Below, piece by piece: positions 58,129 to 64,000 of a DNA stretch of 64,000 nt (its first letter is position 1; each line of letters starts with the position of its first letter). A model generated the notes under the pieces. It was not told the origin of the DNA. It saw nothing but the letters and a program-made list of their open reading frames with translations, and searched no databases. Origin of the DNA: JBBRYB01 sp038238115. GTDB taxonomy: Bacteria > Actinomycetota > Actinomycetes > Propionibacteriales > Nocardioidaceae. Location: assembly GCA_038238115.1 (NCBI GenBank), contig JBBRYB010000001.1, positions 124,001-188,000 of the forward strand, read 5' to 3'. The position numbers were made by a program, and so were the translations under genes.

Positions 58129-58446
58129 TCATAGGTCTATCCAGCGGCGAGCGCCAGGGACCTTCTTGGGCAACCGGCCCCTGAGCCGGCGAGCCACCTG
58201 CTTGCCCCGCCGCCTGGCCCTCCGGCGTGCCAGGCGTATCCGCCGCAACCGACCGCCGGACCCGCTGCCTGCCACTGCAGGCCCGGGTTGGTCGGGCTCG
58301 ACACCGAAGCTCACGTCAACCGCACGCATCTGTGCCACGTAGTCCTCGGCTTCTCCGCCGACATCGGGATGATGCCGACGAGCGACGTGGCGGCGCGCTT
58401 GCCGCCACGAGTCGTGCACGCCCGGGTCCCGCGGTCCGCGCGCCAC
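58129..58446 (-). CDS. Hypothetical basic protein in the Asp23 operon
   Basis: The open frame of 105 residues starts with GTG 58446, three bases after the previous stop, and has a short acidic centre (GGEAEDYVAQMRAVDVSFGV) and an Arg-rich C-terminal third (RLARRRARRRGKQVARRLRGR in parts). Position and direction fit an operon member, but no family is recognised, and such Arg-rich translations also arise by chance in GC-rich DNA. It may not be real. Confidence 0.35.
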   Translation of the reverse strand: MARGPRDPGVHDSWRQARRHVARRHHPDVGGEAEDYVAQMRAVDVSFGVEPDQPGPAVAGSGSGGRLRRIRLARRRARRRGKQVARRLRGRLPKKVPGARRWIDL

Positions 58447-58449
58447 GGC

Positions 58450-58806
58450 CTACGGTCGCTCAAAATCGTCTGCAAGCTCCTGCACCGTGACGTCGACCGG
58501 AGTGCCGACCAACGGCTGCACGACCAGCTTGATCTCCTCAGCCACCCGGGCGATGTCGACGCCATAGCGCAGCACGACATGGACCTGGGTCGCGTCGGCA
58601 TGGATCTGTACGCCGTTCACGCGGCGGCCCGGGAGATAGGTCGCGACCTCGCCGTACATCCCCGAGTGCATGTCGACCACCCCCGGCACGAGCATCACCG
58701 AGGCCACGACCAGATCAGCCGGGGTAGGCGGCTCCGGCGGCAGTTGCACCCGACCCGGCGGCTCGGCGAAAGCCGGCTGCGGGGAGGGCAGCGGACGCTC
58801 TGTCAC
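58450..58806 (-). CDS. Asp23/Gls24-like protein
   Basis: The 118-residue protein has a Pro-rich start (LPSPQPAFAEPPGRVQ) and a domain with VVDMHSGMYGEVATYLPGRRV and VVLRYGVDIARVAEEIKLVV, which reads as the Asp23-type strand-helix pattern. It overlaps the first Asp23 gene of the operon by four bases. It lacks the typical Gln/Arg start motif of the canonical gene before it and may have a special role. Confidence 0.7.
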   Translation of the reverse strand: MTERPLPSPQPAFAEPPGRVQLPPEPPTPADLVVASVMLVPGVVDMHSGMYGEVATYLPGRRVNGVQIHADATQVHVVLRYGVDIARVAEEIKLVVQPLVGTPVDVTVQELADDFERP

Positions 58807-59279
58807 TGCACGCGAGCCGGCTGGTCCTCGGACTCGTCGGCGCTCTCCGTCTGGAGGTGTACGTCGGACACCGCGATGTTGACCTCGGTGACCTCGAGAC
58901 CAGTCATCCGCTCCACGGAGCTGATCACGTTGCGACGGATCGCCTCGGCCAAGTCAGTGATCGCCACTCCGTACTCAGCCACGAGCTCGAGGTCGACGGC
59001 AGCCTGCCGCTCGCCCACCTCGACAGAGACACCCTGCGCGTGGTTGGTTCGGCTGCCTGGGAAGCGCTCCCGGATGGCGCCGACCGCTCGTGCGGCCCCC
59101 CCGCCAAGGCCGTAGACGCCCGAAACGTCGCGCGTCGCGACGCCAGCGATCTTGGCTACCACCGAGTCTGCGATCGAGGTGCGGCCCTGCTGGGTCACGA
59201 GCGCACCTCCCTTCGAGGGGTCGCTCGACGTGCTTGTCGACGTACCTCCTGCGGTCTGCTCGCTCATCTTCTCCGTCAC
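58803..59279 (-). CDS. Asp23/Gls24-family envelope stress protein
   Basis: The 158-residue protein is the canonical first Asp23: a Ser/Thr-rich tail (about 30 residues) precedes GRTSIADSVVAKIAGVATRDVSGVYGL, then a Gly-rich turn, VSVEVGERQAAVDLELVAEYG, and VEVNIAV-type strands. It opens the minus-strand operon (Asp23, Asp23-like, basic protein, small membrane protein, Asp23, DUF6286-type, AmaP-like). The start is GTG 59279 or ATG 59267. The sigma factor gene is divergent from it. An inverted repeat stands between them. Confidence 0.85.
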   Translation of the reverse strand: MTEKMSEQTAGGTSTSTSSDPSKGGALVTQQGRTSIADSVVAKIAGVATRDVSGVYGLGGGAARAVGAIRERFPGSRTNHAQGVSVEVGERQAAVDLELVAEYGVAITDLAEAIRRNVISSVERMTGLEVTEVNIAVSDVHLQTESADESEDQPARVQ

Positions 59280-59306
59280 CGGATTCGTCCTCTCTGTGGT
59301 TAGGCA

Positions 59307-59330
59307 GGTGTCATCTGTCTGTTAGACACC
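59307..59330. promoter_or_regulatory. Inverted repeat in the sigma factor-Asp23 intergenic region
   Basis: GGTGTC-N12-GACACC is a perfect 6-base inverted repeat between the divergent Asp23 operon and the sigma factor gene. It contains a smaller GTCT-GTT-AGAC hairpin. It may be an operator or promoter part shared by both. Confidence 0.4.
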
Positions 59331-59478
59331 ATGAACCCCCCGAACGTCACGCCCTCGGAAGAAGAGTTTCTGGATTTCGCGCGCTGGCCGCCGCCCCGCC
59401 AGCCGACGAGGGCCCTCGTCACCGGCCGTGTCCCGACGGATAAACTTCGCATCCGCAGGGGACCAGCGCCGGGTCCAC

Positions 59479-60081
59479 ATGAGGAGACAAACACCGTTGC
59501 TCGACCAGTCCGAGTCCTCCAGCACCACGTCGGTCACCGACCGGTCCGACGTAGTGCTGGCTCGCCGGGCAGCGCTGGGTGATCGGGAGTCGTTCGCCGA
59601 GATCTTCGACCGCCACTGCGCATCCCTGTACCGCTACGCACTGCGGATGCTTGACAACGACCACCAGGCAGCCGAGGACGCGGTGCAAGAGGCCTGGACC
59701 AGGGCCTGGCTCAAGCTGGATGGATTCCGAGGCGACTCTGCCCTGCGGACCTGGCTCTTCCGGCTCGTCGCCAACGAGTGCAGCAACGCACGGCGACGCC
59801 GCCGCCCGCTCGCCATCGACGACCAGCTGCTGGCGGTGATGGCCAAGGACACCGCGCCCGAACCTCACGCTCACATCTCCGAGGCGGAACTGCGGCAGGC
59901 GCTCGACGCCGCTCTCCTCGAGCTGCCTTGGCGGCAGCGTGCGTCGTGGCTGCTTCGAGAAGTCGAGGATCTCAGCTACGCCGAGATTGCCGACGTGCTG
60001 CAGACCAGTCCTTCGGTGATCCGTGGTCAACTGCACCGGGCACGGGCTACGCTCGCGGTCAGGATGTCTCAATGGCGATGA
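59479..60081 (+). CDS. ECF-type sigma factor
   Basis: The 200-residue protein is a sigma-70 family factor of the ECF group. Region 2 is FAEIFDRHCASLYRYALRML to LKLDGFRGDSALRTWLFRLV (residues about 35-90), and region 4 is ALLELPWRQRASWLLREVED followed by the recognition helix LSYAEIADVLQTSPSVIRGQL (about 150-190). There is no linked anti-sigma gene recognised, but the next gene overlaps by four bases. The ATG at 59479 is uncertain: GAGGAG just after it would better serve a TTG at 59497. It probably controls the divergent Asp23 operon, and perhaps itself. Confidence 0.88.
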   Translation: MRRQTPLLDQSESSSTTSVTDRSDVVLARRAALGDRESFAEIFDRHCASLYRYALRMLDNDHQAAEDAVQEAWTRAWLKLDGFRGDSALRTWLFRLVANECSNARRRRRPLAIDDQLLAVMAKDTAPEPHAHISEAELRQALDAALLELPWRQRASWLLREVEDLSYAEIADVLQTSPSVIRGQLHRARATLAVRMSQWR

Positions 60082-60563
60082 TTCCTGACACTGTCGGCTC
60101 GGCTCACGATGCCGAGGCCGCCCAGGCGACCGTCCTGGCCGGGGCGGCAGCGGCGCTACGAAACCACACCGATGATCGATGGGTGGAGGTCTCCGGCGAC
60201 ATCTTGACGCGGGTCATGCGGACGTGGCGCGCCTCCCATCCGGTCAGCGCGCACGGCCCAGGTGGGACGTTCCACGTCAGCGAGAACGTCTTGCGCGCAG
60301 CGCTGCAACGGGCACTCGATCCCGTACCTCATTGCGAGGTGGTAGACATCCACGTCCGCGCCAACGGTGCGGACTACACAGGTGTGACGATCGTCGTCAC
60401 GGCGAAGTACCCCCATCCGCTGATCCCGATGGCGGACACGCTGCGTGACCTCGCGCAGACGTGCCTGGTGGAGATCCTCGGCCCGGTGGTGCCACCAGTC
60501 ACGGTCAGCGCCATGCATGTGCATATCGGCGACGTGACTCCGCACGACCCCAAGCTCGGATAG
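60078..60563 (+). CDS. Asp23/Gls24-like protein paired with the sigma factor
   Basis: The 161-residue protein has a helical N-terminal half (QATVLAGAAAALRNHTDDRW) and a C-terminal Asp23-type section: FHVSENVLRAALQRALDPVP, VVDIHVRANGADYTGVTIVV and LRDLAQTCLVEILGPVVPPV. The ATG at 60078 overlaps the stop of the sigma factor gene (ATGA), so the two are translated together. Such a protein next to an ECF sigma may be an activity modulator, but this is only inferred from position. It lies outside the main Asp23 operon. Confidence 0.7.
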   Translation: MIPDTVGSAHDAEAAQATVLAGAAAALRNHTDDRWVEVSGDILTRVMRTWRASHPVSAHGPGGTFHVSENVLRAALQRALDPVPHCEVVDIHVRANGADYTGVTIVVTAKYPHPLIPMADTLRDLAQTCLVEILGPVVPPVTVSAMHVHIGDVTPHDPKLG

Positions 60564-60587
60564 CGAAGGCGACGAGGCGAGGGTCGC

Positions 60588-60830
60588 GTGACCAACGCCA
60601 AGCCGGACAAGCGGTGGCGCTTCAGCTTCGCCGTCTACATAGGCGACACAGGCGGCGTCACCGGGGTCATATCCGAACGGACACGGACGGCGGCGTGCTG
60701 GAGGGGCAAGTCGCGCGACGCTGTCCGGGTCGGGAGTCGAGGTTACGTCGGACACGGTCCGCGTCCTCGCCAGAAAACCCCCGTTAGGGCCGGCAGATTG
60801 CCTCGTGGTGCCGGAGCACCTCGGCGATGA
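60588..60830 (+). CDS. Hypothetical short protein after the Asp23-like gene
   Basis: From GTG 60588 (GAGGG six bases upstream) the frame gives 80 residues: MTNAKPDKRWRFSFAVYIGD and then a mixture rich in Arg and Gly. It overlaps the 3' end of the chorismate mutase gene by about 47 bp on the opposite strand. No domain is recognised and the second half looks random. It may be the last gene of the sigma factor operon or an artefact. Confidence 0.25.
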   Translation: MTNAKPDKRWRFSFAVYIGDTGGVTGVISERTRTAACWRGKSRDAVRVGSRGYVGHGPRPRQKTPVRAGRLPRGAGAPRR

Positions 60831-61110
60831 TGAAGCTGAGGAACTTCTCGGCGAACTCCGGGTCGAGCTTCGCCTCTGCCGCGAGTCGCCGGAGCCGCTC
60901 AATCTGGCGCGCTTCTCGGGCCGGGTCGGCGGGGGGCATGGAGTGCTCGGCCTTGAGCAGGCCCACCTGTTGGGTGCAGCGAAAGCGTTCGGCGAGAACA
61001 TGCACCAAGGCGGCGTCCAGGTTGTCAATGCTGTCACGAAGCTGCTGAAGCTCGGGGAGCACGTCCTGGTCGGCATGAGCCGACGCGCCGCTTCGGATGT
61101 CTGCGCTCAT
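60784..61110 (-). CDS. AroQ-type chorismate mutase
   Basis: The 108-residue all-helical protein is of the AroQ class. It converts chorismate to prephenate for phenylalanine and tyrosine. Visible are LQQLRDSIDNLDAALVHVLA (helix 1, family start with Arg and Asp), ERFRCTQQVGLLKAEHSMPP (Arg and Lys of the active site) and the end FLSFIIAEVLRHHEAI. ATG 61110 is preferred because the helix starts soon after; the frame upstream is open 16 codons more. No other aromatic pathway genes are here. Confidence 0.85.
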   Translation of the reverse strand: MSADIRSGASAHADQDVLPELQQLRDSIDNLDAALVHVLAERFRCTQQVGLLKAEHSMPPADPAREARQIERLRRLAAEAKLDPEFAEKFLSFIIAEVLRHHEAICRP

Positions 61111-61211
61111 GGTCGAGAGCCTAACGCCGTGACGCGGTCGGCCGATTCTGTCGCGCACGGTGAGACCCGGACCGAACGCCTGGGCGCAGCGTCTGGGTTG
61201 CGGAGAACGGG

Positions 61212-61790
61212 ATGGGCAACGGCCTGCGAGCCTGCGGCATAACCGGTGCGTTCGACGGTATACCGGTGAGGGTGGACAGGTCCGATTCGACGCTGCAAGG
61301 CCTCGAGGACGACCGCCTAGAGCGGCGCGGCCATGTGTTCGCCCGGCTCGCGCTCTTGTTGCTCACCGTCATCGTGCTGCTCGGCGCCGGTGGAGTGCTG
61401 GGCCTGCATACATCGCGGGTCTCGGCCGTGGGCGGGGGCTACCGCGTGCAGTTGGACTATCCACGGATGGCGAGGGCCGGACTCGACGTCGTGTGGCACG
61501 CCACCGTGGAACATCGCGGTGGCTTCGACAAGACCGTGACTCTAGCCGTAACCGGAGACTACTTCGGCATGTTCGAGACCCAGGGCTTCTTCCCCGGACC
61601 CGACAGCGAGATGCGCAGCGGCGACACCCTGTACCTGACGTTTCTTGCACCACCCGGCGACATCCTGACCGTCGACTACGACGCCTACGTTCAGCCCGCC
61701 AGCCAGATCGGTCGCGACGGCAGCCTGTCGGTGCTGAGCGGCGGCAACAGGGTCGCGACTGTGTCGTTTTCGACCTGGCTGGCTCCCTGA
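61212..61790 (+). CDS. Hypothetical membrane-anchored protein
   Basis: The 192-residue protein has a short N-terminal cytosolic stretch of about 40 residues, one hydrophobic segment (LALLLLTVIVLLGAGGVLGL, about residues 46-65) and an outside beta-rich domain of about 120 residues (YRVQLDYPRMARAGLDVVW to VATVSFSTWLAP). GGAG lies six bases before ATG 61212; GTG 61266 is an alternative. No named family. It is followed by a DUF421 gene 36 bp later in the same direction, a pairing that suggests a two-gene unit with a membrane or envelope role. Confidence 0.65.
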   Translation: MGNGLRACGITGAFDGIPVRVDRSDSTLQGLEDDRLERRGHVFARLALLLLTVIVLLGAGGVLGLHTSRVSAVGGGYRVQLDYPRMARAGLDVVWHATVEHRGGFDKTVTLAVTGDYFGMFETQGFFPGPDSEMRSGDTLYLTFLAPPGDILTVDYDAYVQPASQIGRDGSLSVLSGGNRVATVSFSTWLAP

Positions 61791-61826
61791 GACCCACAAG
61801 CGTGTCAAGATGGAAGGCGGCGGCCG

Positions 61827-62306
61827 ATGGAGATCGTGATCCGGGCCCTGGTGGTGTTCTGCTTCCTGTGGACGGTCACGCGGGTCGTCGGGCGCACCAC
61901 GCTCGGCGAGCTGAGCACCTTCGAGCTGCTGCTGTACGTCACCATGGGCGACCTCGTCCAGCAGGCTACGACCCAGCAGGACTACTCCGTCACGTCAGCG
62001 TTCCTCGCGGTCGGCGTCTTCGCCCTCATGACCGTGGTCCTGTCGTACGTCGCCTGGCGTTTCCCGCGACTGCGGCCCGCCGTCCGCGGCACACCGATCC
62101 TCATCGTCCGTGACGGCCAGCTCCTGTTCGACGCCATGGCCCGCCAACGCATGACGTTGGAGGACCTCACCGCCTCCGCGCGCGAGCAGGGGATCCGGCG
62201 TATTTCCGACATCGAGGTCGCCGTGCTGGAGACCGATGGCCGGCTGTCGTTCTTCACCCGTGACAGCGAAGATGCCGGTGCTCCAGAGTCACCGGCAGCT
62301 GGCTGA
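61827..62306 (+). CDS. DUF421 (YetF-like) membrane protein
   Basis: The 159-residue protein has three hydrophobic segments (about residues 4-20, 30-45 and 58-78) and a cytosolic domain with RGTPILIVRDGQLLFDAMAR and RMTLEDLTASAREQGIRRIS, the DUF421/YetF pattern. The family is linked to spore and membrane functions in Bacillus and often stands with a small partner. Here the preceding gene encodes a membrane-anchored protein with an outer domain. The tail (SEDAGAPESPAAG) is acidic. GGCGG lies a few bases before the ATG. Confidence 0.85.
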   Translation: MEIVIRALVVFCFLWTVTRVVGRTTLGELSTFELLLYVTMGDLVQQATTQQDYSVTSAFLAVGVFALMTVVLSYVAWRFPRLRPAVRGTPILIVRDGQLLFDAMARQRMTLEDLTASAREQGIRRISDIEVAVLETDGRLSFFTRDSEDAGAPESPAAG

Positions 62307-62405
62307 TCCGCTGCGCTGAAGCCCGCCGTACCCGCTCGCTGAGGCGCCGCGCAGACGACGTCACGGTGGCCGGTAGGGACCGTCCGCCCTTGTAGGGTTT
62401 GGCCC

Positions 62406-64000
62406 ATGCCGCTGCGCCGCTTCCTGTTGTCCTCATGGGCTCCGATGCTCGGCACAGCCGTCGCGATCATCGTGATCCTCCTGCGCGACGACGTGGCGGC
62501 CCTCGCTATCGTCGTGTTCGGCGCCTACCTCGCGGTGGCGGTGGCACTGCCCGGTGTCTTCGTGTGGCGGCTGCTGCTGAGGAGGTATCACAGCGACGAC
62601 ACCACGCCACCGACGTGGTTCGAGGACCTGTCACTCGGCACCATCGTGGGCTTCGGCATCCAGCTGCCCGTCTATCTGCTCGGCGTGTGGGTGGGCCTAC
62701 CGCTGCTGTTCCTCGTCCTTCCCGTTGCGGTGGTCGTCGTCACCGCCGCCACCGGCTTCGGCCGATCGGTCTGGACCATGCCGACAGGACGGCTGGACGT
62801 CCGGGCCGCCTGGTCGCTGGGCGCCGTCGTGGTCTACGGGCTGGCCTGGTTCGCAACCACCACGTTCTCGCTGCGTCCACTGACCCTGCCGCTGAACCAG
62901 ACACCGAGCGTCGACGAGACGTTTCATCTGGCGCTGATCTCCGACCTGATGAACAGGTTCCCACCCCAGATCCCGTTCCTGCTCGGCACTCCGCTCGACT
63001 ACCACTGGTTCGTGCACGCCCAGATCGCGACGTCCGAGTGGGTCACCCAGCTGGACTCCACTGTGATGATCCGTGCGCTGATGCCCGCCACCGAGCTCAC
63101 CTTGACGGTGCTCGGCCTCGGTGCGGTCGCGCTCCGGCTGACCGGGCGCCCGGTCGCGGCCGTCGTCGCGCCCGCCCTGCTCGTGGCCGGTGGCTTCAAC
63201 CTGATCGGACCCCACTACGCATCCTGGCTGTTCAGCGAGGCCTTCATGTCGAAGCGATTCGTCTCGAGCCCCTCACAGGCGTACGGCTTCATGATGGCGC
63301 TTCCGGCGATCATGATGATCCTCGAAGTGTTGCGTCCGGACCGCAAGCCCAGTCGGCTCACCTGGGTCGCGTTGACGATTGCGCTCTTCTCCCTGTCGGG
63401 CGCCAAGGCGACGTTCATGCCGATCTTCCTGTGTGGCGCCATCGCCGTCTGGGTCATCCACCTCCTGGTACACCGAACGATCGACTGGACGGCCAGTGCC
63501 CTGGTCGGCCTGCTCGCGGTCGTCACGGTCTTCGCCCAGGTGGTCCTGTTCGGTGGCCAAAGTGGCGCCCTGTCCCTCGAGCCCTTCAACACCGTCCAGA
63601 CCGCCGTGCACAGCCAGGGCATCCCGGACAGTGTGGCAGCGGAGGTCGCGATGACCGTCACCCTGCTCCTCGGTTGGCTGTTGTACGGCGTCGGGGCGTT
63701 CGGGTTGCGTGCGCAGGCGAGGTGGCGCGACCCGCGAGCCCTTTGGATGTTCTTCGCCATCCCGGTAGGCGTGGCCGTGGCGCTGATGTTCTTCCGCTCG
63801 GGCCTGAGCCAGATGTGGTTCCAGCGCAGCGTGGCCGAGCTCGTCGTACTCCTGTCGGCATGGGGCCTGTCCTCTCTGCTGCCCAACCCTTTGACCAAAC
63901 AGGTCGCCCTCGCGATGTCCGGGATGGCCGCCGCCGCCGGGCTGGGCGCTTTCGTGATCGCCAGCTTCTTGGAGGCCGGCAGACGCAACGAGCTGGTCGC
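62406..64000 (+). CDS. Large polytopic membrane protein, 3'-truncated by the window end
   Basis: The frame starts at ATG 62406 (MPLRRFLLSSWAPMLGTAVA) and stays open to the last base, giving at least 531 residues with about ten hydrophobic segments. The first large outer loop reads LNQTPSVDETFHLALISDLM then PLDYHWFVHAQIA, with Asp/Glu and His residues of the GT-C glycosyltransferase kind. Overall it resembles the DUF6077-like protein at 43202 in layout, though not closely in sequence. The C-terminus lies beyond the window. No partner gene can be seen. Confidence 0.7.
   Translation, partial: MPLRRFLLSSWAPMLGTAVAIIVILLRDDVAALAIVVFGAYLAVAVALPGVFVWRLLLRRYHSDDTTPPTWFEDLSLGTIVGFGIQLPVYLLGVWVGLPLLFLVLPVAVVVVTAATGFGRSVWTMPTGRLDVRAAWSLGAVVVYGLAWFATTTFSLRPLTLPLNQTPSVDETFHLALISDLMNRFPPQIPFLLGTPLDYHWFVHAQIATSEWVTQLDSTVMIRALMPATELTLTVLGLGAVALRLTGRPVAAVVAPALLVAGGFNLIGPHYASWLFSEAFMSKRFVSSPSQAYGFMMALPAIMMILEVLRPDRKPSRLTWVALTIALFSLSGAKATFMPIFLCGAIAVWVIHLLVHRTIDWTASALVGLLAVVTVFAQVVLFGGQSGALSLEPFNTVQTAVHSQGIPDSVAAEVAMTVTLLLGWLLYGVGAFGLRAQARWRDPRALWMFFAIPVGVAVALMFFRSGLSQMWFQRSVAELVVLLSAWGLSSLLPNPLTKQVALAMSGMAAAAGLGAFVIASFLEAGRRNELV

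Noticed and set aside
59331..59582. Plus-strand open frame starting MNPPNVTPSEEEFLDFARWP before the sigma factor
   Set aside because: The first residues look protein-like, but the frame runs out of phase into the sigma factor gene and ends in Arg/Gly-rich shadow; no support beyond the start.
61160..62113. 317-codon plus-strand open frame over the membrane-anchored protein and DUF421 genes
   Set aside because: It is out of frame with two well-supported genes and is Arg/Pro-rich nonsense.

Overview
The window is GC-rich DNA from an actinomycete (Actinomycetota). The evidence is a dnaK-grpE-dnaJ-hspR operon and a clpB gene preceded by HspR-type HAIR boxes, a class E sortase, an EtfD-type Fe-S oxidoreductase, an actinobacterial histidine-utilisation cluster that uses formiminoglutamate deiminase, and a multi-gene Asp23/Gls24 island. 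GTG starts and 4-base gene overlaps are frequent. The genus cannot be fixed by reading; Propionibacteriales or Micrococcales would fit.

Layout. 1-7.9 kb: end of a DUF3151 gene, DedA protein, TrmH-type RNA methyltransferase, class II fructose-bisphosphate aldolase, a decayed AbiEi/DUF559-like gene, pyrE, sortase and a class I aminotransferase. 7.3-14.9 kb: heat-shock block (clpB plus a membrane protein; dnaK-grpE-dnaJ-hspR), all on the minus strand, with three HAIR operators. 15.2-20.6 kb: a double-domain MarR regulator divergent from two MMPL transporters; the second carries two frameshifts. 20.6-30.8 kb: hut genes (hutI-hutF-M20 amidohydrolase, then hutU and hutH, and a divergent IclR regulator), interrupted by a nitroreductase and a secreted propeller protein. 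31-36.6 kb: a secreted M36 metallopeptidase and an EtfD-like protein. 36.8-38.5 kb: a probably leaderless ribbon-helix-helix/DUF4097 operon and a 46-residue ORF. 39-43 kb: dcd, an EamA permease, tRNA-Gly(CCC), a GNAT remnant and a cytosolic phosphoesterase. 43.2-52.5 kb: a glycan locus with three large membrane proteins of glycosyltransferase type, a UDP-sulfoquinovose synthase homologue, a second sugar epimerase, a methyltransferase and a GtrA flippase-like protein. 52.8-56 kb: a secreted beta-propeller/phosphoesterase and a frameshifted alpha/beta hydrolase. 56.4-60.6 kb: Asp23/Gls24 envelope island next to an ECF sigma factor. 60.8-64 kb: chorismate mutase, a membrane-anchored protein, a DUF421 protein and the start of a large membrane protein that runs off the end.

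Non-coding structure is unusually rich. Three related palindromic elements (about 3.15, 4.85 and 38.96 kb) sit downstream of genes. One 21-bp tandem-repeat family occurs at about 34.0 kb and, in inverse orientation, at about 56.3 kb. A 24-bp array overlaps the TrmH stop codon, and a 64-bp direct repeat and stacked hairpins fill the intergenic region before dcd.

Four genes carry frameshifts, mostly single-base changes and often in short homopolymers. This may reflect real decay or base-calling error in the underlying assembly. Best lead for new biology: a sulfoquinovose-type nucleotide sugar enzyme inside an uncharacterised actinobacterial glycan locus.
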